From an uncultured Dialister sp. (GTDB lineage: Bacteria; Bacillota; Negativicutes; Veillonellales; Dialisteraceae), in assembly GCA_900759415.1 (NCBI GenBank), contig CAAEVC010000156.1, positions 1 to 15,424 on the forward strand: a stretch of 15,424 nucleotides of DNA, in the 5' to 3' direction. Numbering within the stretch: the first letter of the stretch is position 1; each line of letters begins with the position of its first letter. The notes below the pieces were generated by a model. That model was given only the letters and a program-made list of their open reading frames with translations, did not search any database and had not been told where the DNA came from. A program made the translations under genes and the position numbers. This document shows, piece by piece, positions 1 through 5,950 of the stretch.

Positions 1-35
1 AATTGTTAACAGAGGCATTTTTTGACACGAAAAAA

Positions 36-58
36 GTACATGTCACGAGAACATGTAC
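36..58. repeat. 8-bp perfect inverted repeat near window edge
   Basis: The arms GTACATGT and ACATGTAC are perfect complements around a 7-nt spacer. No T-run follows on either strand, so this is not a convincing intrinsic terminator. It could be an operator, or the end of a gene lying left of the window. Confidence 0.4.
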
Positions 59-87
59 CTGAGTAGAATTCTTAACTTAATAGCATT

Positions 88-187
88 GCCCCGGAAGGGG
101 GAGCCCAACACTGAGGAGGCATTACTAATAAAACAGCGTTGAATGGTTTGTTCAACGCTGCTTTTGGTTTGGCCGTTGGCCATTTTT
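88..187 (+). repeat. Modular intergenic repeat, copy F (fragment)
   Basis: This stretch has the same order of elements as 8327-8430: a purine-rich box (CCCCGGAAGGGGGAGCC), a short variable part, the CAGCGTTGAA...TTCAACGCTG hairpin, then a CGTTGGC tail. It ends in a small hairpin (TGGCC at 170-174, GGCCA at 178-182) followed by five T. It lacks the head module seen in the longer copies. No protein is encoded. Confidence 0.55.
131..164. terminator. Bidirectional intrinsic terminator
   Basis: A 10-bp perfect stem (134-143 with 151-160) and a 7-nt loop are flanked by A-rich sequence on the left and CTTTT on the right, so it can work both ways. It lies about 60 bp beyond the stop of the minus-strand gene ending at 224. 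The same stem sequence recurs at 8378-8404, downstream of the other minus-strand orphan gene. Confidence 0.7.
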
Positions 188-223
188 CTAGTTCAGATGA
201 TTTTTTCTCAAGTCGGTGATTCG

Positions 224-904
224 CTATTGAGTGTCTGCGAGTGCCATGTCGAGGAAGGGGATGCCCTTTTGGCCCTGGTCGTGATCGGCTATGAAGAGGG
301 TGGTGGTGAGGCCTTTTTCTGTTTTTTCTGAGATGGCGGTGATGTAGACGAGCTGGGTGAGGCCGCTTTCGGTGACGAGGAAGACGGCGCTGCCCATGTG
401 GTAGGATGTGCCTTGGTCAGATGTTTTTTCTTCCCATCCGCTGTATTTTTTGAGTTTGATGCGGGATGTGGAATGGGAGGCCAGGTCTTCTGGGGAGTCA
501 TTGGCAAATTTTTCTTTGATTCGCTTTTCCCAAAGGGCTGCTTCGTCTGGGGGAAGTGTGAAGCGGATGCGGTAGCCGCCGTAGTAGCGGCGGCCCTGGA
601 GGCGGATGTCTTCCAGGGAGATTTCTTTTCCCGTGGCGACGATGAGGGAGGCGAGTTCCTGATTCCAGGAAGGATGGTCAGGGAAGAGGGCGAGTTCTTC
701 CAGCTGGCCGGTGAGTTTTTCTTCCAGGTCTTCTCTCTGGAAGAAAGCTTTGAGCTGCTTTCCCATGAAGGTGTCATTTGCAGATTTTACGATGATCCTT
801 GTTTCTGTCATCTGCTTGTAGCGGGATGAAAAGGTGAGGGCATTCAGAAGGATGGTGCCTGCGATGCCCAGGATGACCGCAATGGTGATTAAAAATTTTC
901 TCAT
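224..904 (-). CDS. Hypothetical membrane-anchored protein (226 aa)
   Basis: I do not recognise this family. Residues 3-24 form a hydrophobic segment (ITIAVILGIAGTILL) after MRKF, which reads as a signal anchor or uncleaved signal peptide. The remaining ~200 residues are soluble, charged and presumably outside the cytoplasmic membrane. There is no lipobox Cys. The C-terminal half (YHMGSAVFLVTESGLTQLVYITAIS) has a beta-rich look. The ATG start has GGAGA upstream at good spacing, and an extended -10 element sits about 30 bp further up. The gene is monocistronic, runs divergently from the operon beginning at 1150, and ends before a bidirectional terminator. The overlapping ORFs on both strands here look like by-products of its codon composition. 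Confidence 0.75.
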   Translation of the reverse strand: MRKFLITIAVILGIAGTILLNALTFSSRYKQMTETRIIVKSANDTFMGKQLKAFFQREDLEEKLTGQLEELALFPDHPSWNQELASLIVATGKEISLEDIRLQGRRYYGGYRIRFTLPPDEAALWEKRIKEKFANDSPEDLASHSTSRIKLKKYSGWEEKTSDQGTSYHMGSAVFLVTESGLTQLVYITAISEKTEKGLTTTLFIADHDQGQKGIPFLDMALADTQ

Positions 905-932
905 ATGAGTTCTCCGTTTTTTTGCTTTGATT

Positions 933-941
933 ATTATAGCA
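933..941 (-). promoter_or_regulatory. Extended -10 promoter of the 224-904 gene
   Basis: On the minus strand the sequence reads TGCTATAAT, a full TGn extended -10 element, about 30 bp before the ATG. No good -35 hexamer lies 17 bp upstream, which is tolerated in extended -10 promoters. Confidence 0.55.
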
Positions 942-963
942 AAAAAAGATAGAGTGATGATGG

Positions 964-979
964 AGTCATTAGCGGCGCT
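964..979 (+). repeat. Short module shared with other intergenic repeats
   Basis: GTCATTAGCGGCGCTG is close to GTCACTAGCGATGCTG at 8132-8147 and to TTCACTAGCGATGC at 9330-9343. It directly abuts the long inverted repeat at 980-1045. The 8133 copy is likewise followed closely by a palindrome. Confidence 0.45.
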
Positions 980-1045
980 GTATGTGTCAAGTTTTTCTCG
1001 GTTGATAAGAGGTTTCTTCTCAACCGAGAAAAACTTGACACATAC
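980..1045. repeat. 26-bp perfect inverted repeat (66-nt palindromic element)
   Basis: The arms 980-1005 and 1020-1045 are perfect reverse complements over 26 bases (beginning GTATGTGTCAAG), around a 14-nt loop (1006-1019) that could itself form a 4-bp inner stem. It sits between the divergent genes 224-904 and 1150-1743, upstream of both. The right arm contains TTGACA (1035-1040), but no -10 lies at the right distance. I see no flanking target-site duplication. Confidence 0.9.
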
Positions 1046-1061
1046 GGGAAGGGCAGCCTTT

Positions 1062-1091
1062 TTGTCAAAAGTGTAATAATTATGTTAAAAT
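1062..1091 (+). promoter_or_regulatory. Putative promoter of the PAP2-WYL-DUF2953-GerW operon
   Basis: TTGTCA (1062-1067) and TAAAAT (1086-1091) are 18 bp apart, about 50-60 bp before the first start codon. This is the only plausible sigma-A promoter between the long inverted repeat and the first gene. Confidence 0.5.
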
Positions 1092-1149
1092 GAGAAAGAA
1101 TATCCACCGGTAACTTTCAGGAAGGTATTTTTGAGAAGAGGTGCTGACT

Positions 1150-1743
1150 GTGAATCGGAATATGGATTTTGAGATAGTACGTAAAATCAACGGGCTCGCC
1201 GGCAGGGTAAGGCCTGTGGATCTGATGCTGGATCTCATCGCCCGGTATGGTCACTGGGCTTTTGTGATTTATGGACTGATGATGTGGTTCCTGCCAGGAG
1301 AGGATAAGAAGAAGAGAAGAGAGTGCTGTATCCTTGCATTTCTTGGAGTGTGCATCGCTTCCCTTATTTCTTATGGTATCGGGAAAATCTGGAAGAGAGA
1401 GCGTCCTTTCCGCCAGGATTCACGAATCTGGAATTTCACCGGCCATAAGGCGAATGCGTCTTTCCCGAGCAATCATACGATGAATGGCGCTCTGGTAGTG
1501 ATGGAACTCATCGCTTACCATGTGAAAGGGTCGAAGGTGATGGCGGTGCTTGCAACTATCCTTGCCTTTTCCCGCCTTTTCTCCGGCGTCCATTATCCCA
1601 GTGATCTGCTGGGAGGTCTTACGATCGCCGGTTTTGTGCACTGGGGACTCCATCGTCCTTATGTGATGACTTTTGTGAAACCGCTGGCAGCACTGGCGAC
1701 CTGGGTGAGTGATGCAGTGATTTCTAAAATCAGGGGATGGTGA
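1150..1743 (+). CDS. PAP2-family phosphatase, likely undecaprenyl-diphosphatase (BcrC-like)
   Basis: This integral membrane phosphatase probably removes a phosphate from undecaprenyl pyrophosphate to recycle the lipid carrier for cell-wall and LPS synthesis. All three family motifs are visible (numbering from the ATG at 1162): K75...R81-P82 (KIWKRERPF), P102-SNH105, and S137-R138-x5-H144-x3-D148 (SRLFSGVHYPSD). The two histidines and the Asp form the catalytic core. Several hydrophobic segments surround them. The start is uncertain. GTG 1150 has an AGAGGTG site 6 nt away. ATG 1162 best matches the N-terminus I recall for BcrC (MNYEIFKAIHGLS versus MDFEIVRKINGLA) but has no clear ribosome site. 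GTG 1141 is less likely. It is the first gene of a four-gene overlapping operon. A different lipid phosphate substrate cannot be excluded. Confidence 0.85.
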   Translation: MNRNMDFEIVRKINGLAGRVRPVDLMLDLIARYGHWAFVIYGLMMWFLPGEDKKKRRECCILAFLGVCIASLISYGIGKIWKRERPFRQDSRIWNFTGHKANASFPSNHTMNGALVVMELIAYHVKGSKVMAVLATILAFSRLFSGVHYPSDLLGGLTIAGFVHWGLHRPYVMTFVKPLAALATWVSDAVISKIRGW

Positions 1744-2783
1744 CAGGTTTGGCAGAAGATACAGGCAGTAAAATGTCTATCATGCGGATAGCCCAGGTGC
1801 TTCTCCGGGAGTCCGATAAGGAGCATCCTCTGACCCAGCAGGAAATCCTGGAGTATTTAGAGAAGAAATACGGCATGACAGTAAACAGGAAATCCATCAG
1901 CCGCAATCTGGCTCGCCTCCGGGAGGCCGGGATGCCGGTGATGTGCCGGGAAGTGACGAGAGTGGTAAATGGGAAAGAGACTACTCTGGCTCTTGACTGG
2001 TACTGGGACCATGCGATTTCCCAGGAAGAGCTGAAGCAGCTCATCGACCTTCTCTATTTTTCCCACATCCCCATGCAGCAGGTGAAGACTCTTTCTGAAA
2101 AACTGAAAAAGCTTCACAGCCATTCTTTTGAAGACGGGAAGGAAAATGTAAGGAATCTTCCTGCTCTCCGTAGCGGGACCGATGTGGATAGGGAGCTGGA
2201 AATCCTTTCCCGGGCCTGTACACAGAAGAAGCAGATCCGTTTCTTCTATGACCATTATGAGGCCGATGGTAAGAAACATCATGGCCGCACGGTGTCCGGG
2301 GAGGACAGAAGGTATCAGGCAAGTCCTTACCGTCTCATCGCTTCTGATGACCGGTATGTGCTTCTCTGCAATCTGGAAGGAAGCGAAGAGGTATCGGTTT
2401 TCAAAGTGGATTTCATGGCAGAGATTGAAATCCTGGAAGAACCGGTCCGCCTGCAGACGACGCTGGACAGTCTGGAAAAAGGCGGCAAGCTGACGGATTA
2501 TATTTTTGCCTACCGGGGCATGTATACCGGGGTGCCGGTCCTCTGTACCTTTGATGCAGACTGGCATCTGATGAATGATATTATTGATGATTTCGGGAAA
2601 TCCGCCCGCATTATTTCGGCTCGGCAGGACCAGGTCACTGTGGAGGTGACTCTTCCGGCGGAGGCTATGAAATCCTGGGCACTGAAGCATGCGCCCCTGG
2701 TGAAGATGCGGGCACCTTCGTATCTGGTAAAGGAGGTCAAAGAGGCGGCCGCCGCATTGAGCCGTCTATATGAGTCGCTATGA
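1737..2783 (+). CDS. WYL-domain transcriptional regulator
   Basis: The N-terminus (about residues 13-70) is a winged helix-turn-helix (QQEILEYLEKKYGMTVNRKS followed by SRNLARLREAG) of the type found in DeoR-like WYL proteins. Residues ~150-235 form the WYL domain (YQASPYRLIASDDRYVLLCNLE ending in FKVDFMAEIEIL). Residues ~255-345 match the usual C-terminal extension. The 348-residue length fits the family. WYL domains typically sense a ligand, often a nucleic acid or nucleotide, so the protein may regulate its own operon or a remote target; the target is not visible. ATG 1737 overlaps the previous stop, implying translational coupling, but AGGGG lies almost on top of it. GTG 1740 or ATG 1773 are possible starts. 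The next gene begins inside its stop (ATGA). Confidence 0.85.
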   Translation: MVTGLAEDTGSKMSIMRIAQVLLRESDKEHPLTQQEILEYLEKKYGMTVNRKSISRNLARLREAGMPVMCREVTRVVNGKETTLALDWYWDHAISQEELKQLIDLLYFSHIPMQQVKTLSEKLKKLHSHSFEDGKENVRNLPALRSGTDVDRELEILSRACTQKKQIRFFYDHYEADGKKHHGRTVSGEDRRYQASPYRLIASDDRYVLLCNLEGSEEVSVFKVDFMAEIEILEEPVRLQTTLDSLEKGGKLTDYIFAYRGMYTGVPVLCTFDADWHLMNDIIDDFGKSARIISARQDQVTVEVTLPAEAMKSWALKHAPLVKMRAPSYLVKEVKEAAAALSRLYESL

Positions 2784-3586
2784 TCATACTTTACATTCTG
2801 CTGGCTGTCATTCTGGTGATTGTCCTCCTGCTCTCCATCCCTGTGACCTATTCCCTTATTTTCCAGAAATGGAATGTGAAGGTGAAGGGCGGAGTACTTT
2901 TCGGACTTCTTTCTAAGGAAATGGTTTTCCCGTCTCTGAAGAAGAAGGAAGAAATGGAAGAGGAAACCGATGATGCACTGGATGAACTGAATGAAGCGCT
3001 TGATGAACTGGAAGAGCGCCATGGAGAGAAGGCAGCAGAGGATGTGAAGGTGGAAATCATTTCCCATGGTGGAAATGAAGAAACGTCCCATATAGATATA
3101 GAAAATAAAAAGGAAATTTCTGAAGAGAAGGAAGATTCTATTTCGGAAAAAGAAGAAAAGGCAGATAGAGAAGAGGGCGATGGGCCTTCCGGGGACGATG
3201 AAAAGATTTCCCAGGAGGAAAGAAAAAAGCCTTCCCTCCTTGCACAGTTCTATTTTGCGTTAGATAATGGACTTATAGGGAAAATCCTTACCGCCGTCTA
3301 TCTTGCGATCGTCCACGGCGCTCCTTATCACTGGGAAGTGGAAGGGAGGCTGGGCACGGGAAATCCGATGCATACAGGAATCCTTGCAGGCACAGCCTTT
3401 GCGCTCTGGCCGAAAGGGGCGGAAAGTATTTTCTGGAATTATACGGATAAAGAGTGGGATCTGAAAGGAAAAGGACAGGGCAGACTGATTCCCCTCTATG
3501 TACTTTATCTGCTTCTCAGGCTGGCTCTGTCCAGAGAGGCGAGAGATTTCTGGCATTTCAGAAAAGGGGGAAATTCAAATGGATGA
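2780..3586 (+). CDS. DUF2953 domain-containing membrane protein
   Basis: Residues 2-25 are a long hydrophobic helix. The C-terminal part (about 155-260) carries the DUF2953 signature around VEGRLGTGNPMHTGILAGTA, ending in a second hydrophobic stretch (LIPLYVLYLLLRLAL). Between them, roughly residues 52-150, lies a strongly charged Glu/Lys-rich linker that is probably coiled or disordered. From general knowledge, DUF2953 genes usually sit next to gerW/ytfJ in Firmicutes, as here. Their molecular role is poorly understood; in spore formers they are linked to the spore envelope. The ATG overlaps the WYL stop by 4 nt, and the next gene starts 8 nt before this one ends. Confidence 0.85.
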   Translation: MIILYILLAVILVIVLLLSIPVTYSLIFQKWNVKVKGGVLFGLLSKEMVFPSLKKKEEMEEETDDALDELNEALDELEERHGEKAAEDVKVEIISHGGNEETSHIDIENKKEISEEKEDSISEKEEKADREEGDGPSGDDEKISQEERKKPSLLAQFYFALDNGLIGKILTAVYLAIVHGAPYHWEVEGRLGTGNPMHTGILAGTAFALWPKGAESIFWNYTDKEWDLKGKGQGRLIPLYVLYLLLRLALSREARDFWHFRKGGNSNG

Positions 3587-4004
3587 TGAAGTAAGAAAAC
3601 AGATTTTTCAGGACTTCAAGAACATGATTACTACGGAATCAGTGGTAGGCAAACCGATTTATCTGGGGGATGCCACTATCGTTCCATTCGTAGATATTTC
3701 CTTTGGTTTCGGTACCGGGGCTCATGGCGCCCAGGCAGCAGGCGGCGCCGGCGGCGGCAAGGTGACACCCACCGCAGTCCTCATCATGAAAGGGGAAAGA
3801 GTGGAACTCTTCTCCATCAAGAATGCGTCTGCTAACGGCACTATCGACCGGGTACTCAATATGGTGCCTGAAGTGATTTCCCATTTCACAAAGAAGAAGG
3901 AAAAGAAGGAAGAAGTGCGGGAAGCAGCACTGAAGGAAGCCAAGCAGGCCATGGAGGAAGAGGCGGAGACCGCTGCTATCGAAGCGAAGGGAAAGACTGA
4001 ATAA
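3579..4004 (+). CDS. GerW/YtfJ-family protein
   Basis: The protein has 141 residues. The family core runs from about residue 18 to 105: ESVVGKPIYLGDATIVPF, a glycine-rich loop (GFGTGAHGAQAAGGAGGGK, 43-61), then TPTAVLIMKGERVELFSI. The C-terminus (105-141) is a Lys/Glu/Ala-rich helical tail. The ATG at 3579 is preceded by a G-rich Shine-Dalgarno (AAAAGGGGG) about 8 nt upstream and lies inside the DUF2953 gene. Upstream in-frame starts would overlap that gene much further and lack ribosome sites. In Bacillus, YtfJ (GerW) is needed for germination, but homologues are common in non-sporulating Firmicutes, so sporulation should not be inferred. It is the last gene of the operon; I see no clear terminator after it. 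Confidence 0.88.
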   Translation: MDDEVRKQIFQDFKNMITTESVVGKPIYLGDATIVPFVDISFGFGTGAHGAQAAGGAGGGKVTPTAVLIMKGERVELFSIKNASANGTIDRVLNMVPEVISHFTKKKEKKEEVREAALKEAKQAMEEEAETAAIEAKGKTE

Positions 4005-4039
4005 TTCTCGATTTTTTCGATGTAAACAGGCTGCTGCCA

Positions 4040-4068
4040 TTGACATATCTATATTCATTGATTAAAAT
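4040..4068 (+). promoter_or_regulatory. Strong sigma-A-type promoter of skp/ompH
   Basis: TTGACA (4040-4045) and TAAAAT (4063-4068) are exactly 17 bp apart, ~50 bp before the start codon. The spacing and perfect -35 suggest strong constitutive expression of the chaperone gene. Confidence 0.8.
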
Positions 4069-4118
4069 TAAGACATACTAGTCAGGCTCTATACGGGGCA
4101 TTGTTTAGGAGGATTACA

Positions 4119-4535
4119 ATGAAAATGAACAAGACAGTAGCAGCAGTAGCTGCTGGTATGATCGCATTTGGTGCTATGTTCTCTGCATCTGCTGCAGGGA
4201 TTGGTTATGTAAATTCCAACGCACTTCTTCAGTCTCATCCAAAAATGCAGAAAGCACAGCTGGATATGAGAACAGCTGCTCAGAAAGCTGAAGAAACTTT
4301 CAAGAAGCGTTCTGCAGGCAAGACTGACCAGGAAAAACAGCAGATTGCTATGGAACTCCAGAAGGAAATGGATCAGAAGGAAAGATCTGCTATGCAGCCG
4401 ATTCTCTCTGATATCATGAAAGCTATCCAGCAGGTTCGTCAGGAAAAAGGCCTTGATGTAATTCTGGAACAGGGTGCTGTAGTTGATGGCGGCGTAGACG
4501 TAACATCTTCTGTAGTACAGAAACTGACAAAATAA
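4119..4535 (+). CDS. OmpH/Skp-family periplasmic chaperone
   Basis: This 138-residue secreted protein probably holds unfolded outer-membrane proteins in the periplasm. Residues 1-25 are a classic signal peptide (KMNK, an Ala/Gly-rich core, then SASA before the likely cleavage at 25/26). The mature N-terminus (IGYVNSNALLQSHPKMQKAQ) matches the family start. A long helical, coiled-coil middle follows (Gln/Lys/Glu-rich, 45-112). The C-terminus (GLDVILEQGAVVDGGVDVTS) returns to the core strand. The ATG at 4119 has AGGAGG at 4107-4112; an upstream TTG at 4101 is excluded because it overlaps that site. The gene stands alone between its own promoter and terminator. Its presence argues for a cell with an outer membrane. 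Confidence 0.9.
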   Translation: MKMNKTVAAVAAGMIAFGAMFSASAAGIGYVNSNALLQSHPKMQKAQLDMRTAAQKAEETFKKRSAGKTDQEKQQIAMELQKEMDQKERSAMQPILSDIMKAIQQVRQEKGLDVILEQGAVVDGGVDVTSSVVQKLTK

Positions 4536-4552
4536 TTTCATCTGACACGAAG

Positions 4553-4583
4553 CGGTGTGGCGAAGGCCATGCCGTTTTCTTTT
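4553..4583 (+). terminator. Intrinsic terminator after skp/ompH
   Basis: A 9-bp stem (4553-4561 with 4566-4574, one G-T-type weak pair) and a GAAG loop precede TTTTCTTTT, 18 bp after the stop codon. Confidence 0.8.
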
Positions 4584-4590
4584 GGAAAAT

Positions 4591-4860
4591 GCAGAGTTGA
4601 GAGCCCCGCGCAGAGAGCCCCGAGGTGGTTGTAAAGACTTTACAGTTTGTAATTATGAAGTCTTTTTGGGGGAGAGGTAAGAAGACTGGTAGTGCGAACA
4701 TGGTTACAAACTGAACCCCCTCAGACGCTGGGGCTTGCCCAGCGCCAGCTCCTCCGAACGAAAATCGCTGAGCGATTTCCGTAGTTCGGCGTTCACGATG
4801 ATTCGAGCGTCGCAAGCTCCTCCGAATCATGTTCACTGCACTCCTGGGGGCGCCGAGGCG
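4591..4860 (+). repeat. Modular intergenic repeat, copy A
   Basis: The head module (GAGAGCCCCGAGGTGGTTG at 4613-4631, then an imperfect hairpin TAAAGACTTTA...GAAGTCTTT) also occurs at 8178, 12898 and, inverted, at 12475-12530. A hairpin CGCTGGG-CTT-CCCAGCG follows around 4730. Next come a 36-nt hairpin (4754-4789) shared with 9406-9441 and another GATTCG-type hairpin (about 4799-4828). A CTCCTGGGGGCGCC edge closes the element. The only ORFs here are composed of repeat sequence and are not credible genes. Confidence 0.6.
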
Positions 4861-4934
4861 TTTAGTGCGCTTCATGTTTTATCTCGCATCTTGCTTTTAG
4901 GGCAAAACATATGTCCATCTTTTGACGTTTCTTA

Positions 4935-4940
4935 TATAAT
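4935..4940 (+). promoter_or_regulatory. -10 element of the HD-Nudix-mutY operon
   Basis: A perfect TATAAT sits ~30 bp before the HD-domain gene. A TTGACG is nearby but only 7 bp upstream, too close to pair with it. The best -35 at 17 bp (TGTCCA) is weak. Confidence 0.45.
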
Positions 4941-4970
4941 GAAATAAAAATAAATGAAAGGAGTCCTGAA

Positions 4971-5483
4971 ATGGATAAGTTGAGTATACTATGCAAAGAG
5001 ATGATTGCTTATGATAAAGGGGATCCCAGACGGATTCACCATTTCCTCAAGGTTCATGCTTTTGCTCGGCAGATCGGGATTGAAGAAGGACTGGACGCCT
5101 ATACTCTTTATGTACTGGAGGCTGCTGCTTACGTCCACGATATCGGTATCCACAAAGGTGAAAAGCTTTATGGAAGAAATGACGGTATGATCCAGCAGGA
5201 ACTGGGACCTGATGAAGCAAAGCCCATGCTGGAGAAGGTGGGATTTGAGGAAGAGGAGATCGACCGCATCCTCTGGCTCATCGCCCATCATCATTCCTAT
5301 GGAAGCATCGACGGCCTGGATGCCCAGATACTGGCAGAAGCAGATATGCTGGTGAACCAGTATGAAAGCGGCGCCACCCATCAGCAGAATGAAGCCCTCT
5401 ATCACCGGCTCTATAAGACGGAAGCAGGGAAGCGGATTTACAGGGAAATGTATTTTGAAACTTACGAAGGGATGAAATCATGA
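4971..5483 (+). CDS. HD-domain phosphohydrolase
   Basis: This 170-residue metal-dependent phosphohydrolase is of the small stand-alone HD type. The metal-binding residues are visible: H24 (RIHHFLKV), the HD pair H56-D57 (AAYVHDIGIHKG), the histidine cluster H106-H108 (LIAHHHSY) and D125 (LAEADMLV). The substrate is unknown; a nucleotide is plausible given the next genes. AAAGGAG precedes the ATG. It is the first gene of a four-gene operon and overlaps the Nudix gene by 4 nt (ATGA). This arrangement is consistent with a nucleotide-pool or DNA-maintenance role, which is inference only. Confidence 0.85.
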   Translation: MDKLSILCKEMIAYDKGDPRRIHHFLKVHAFARQIGIEEGLDAYTLYVLEAAAYVHDIGIHKGEKLYGRNDGMIQQELGPDEAKPMLEKVGFEEEEIDRILWLIAHHHSYGSIDGLDAQILAEADMLVNQYESGATHQQNEALYHRLYKTEAGKRIYREMYFETYEGMKS

Positions 5484-5950
5484 GAGATACCTCTCTGGTC
5501 TATCCGGTGCGTGAAGACGGCAAGATACTCCTCGGCCGGAAAAGACGGGGCATGGGATACGGCAAGTGGAATGGCTTTGGAGGAAAGATAGAGGAGGGAG
5601 AGACCATGAGGGAGTGCGCAGCAAGAGAGCTTTTCGAAGAATGCGGCCTCATTGTGCCGCCCTCATCTCTTGAAATGGCAGGAGATCTCTATTTCCATCA
5701 GCCTTCCGACCCCCGCTGGTCCCATGCAGGCATCGTTTATTTCGCTAAAGGCTGGCAGGGGACGCCTCATCTTTCTGATGAAATGGAACCCCGCTGGTTT
5801 GATCCTTCCGAGTTTCCTTACGATGAAATGTGGATGGCAGATAAAGTATGGCTGCCGCTCCTCCTTTCAGGAAAGAAAATAAGGGGCATCATTTACTTTG
5901 CAGAAGATGGAGAGACTGTATACGATTATGATTTTCAGGAAATGGAATAA
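5480..5950 (+). CDS. Nudix hydrolase, MTH1-like oxidised purine nucleoside triphosphatase
   Basis: This 156-residue enzyme likely hydrolyses 8-oxo-dGTP and related oxidised purine triphosphates to monophosphates. The Nudix box is complete at residues 35-57: G35-x5-E41-x7-R49-E-L-x-E53-E54-x-G56-L. Beyond the box it resembles eukaryotic MTH1 more than classical MutT. WNGFGGKIEEGET matches MTH1's WNGFGGKVQEGET. The C-terminal part shares the MTH1 order MW-x-x-D-x-x-W-x-PLLL-x-x-KK-x-x-G, then DY and a final E. MTH1 uses two adjacent aspartates (119/120) to read the base; here the pair is Ala120-Asp121, so one is lost. It is followed directly by mutY (TAATG overlap). The substrate assignment is by family only. 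Confidence 0.85.
   Translation: MRDTSLVYPVREDGKILLGRKRRGMGYGKWNGFGGKIEEGETMRECAARELFEECGLIVPPSSLEMAGDLYFHQPSDPRWSHAGIVYFAKGWQGTPHLSDEMEPRWFDPSEFPYDEMWMADKVWLPLLLSGKKIRGIIYFAEDGETVYDYDFQEME

Noticed and set aside
3579..4004. Evidence for sporulation from the GerW-like gene
   Set aside because: GerW/DUF2953 pairs also occur in non-sporulating Firmicutes; no other sporulation gene is in the window.
4005..4030. Terminator after the GerW-like gene
   Set aside because: TCGATTTTTTCGA has only a 4-bp self-complementary flank around a T-run; it is too weak to call.
4735..4947. Small frame in repeat A
   Set aside because: Composed of repeat hairpins, with no ribosome site, and overlapping the promoter of the HD gene.
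5130..5160. HD-domain protein as a CRISPR- or anti-phage-type nuclease
   Set aside because: It is a small stand-alone HD phosphohydrolase in a DNA-maintenance operon with no defence gene nearby.
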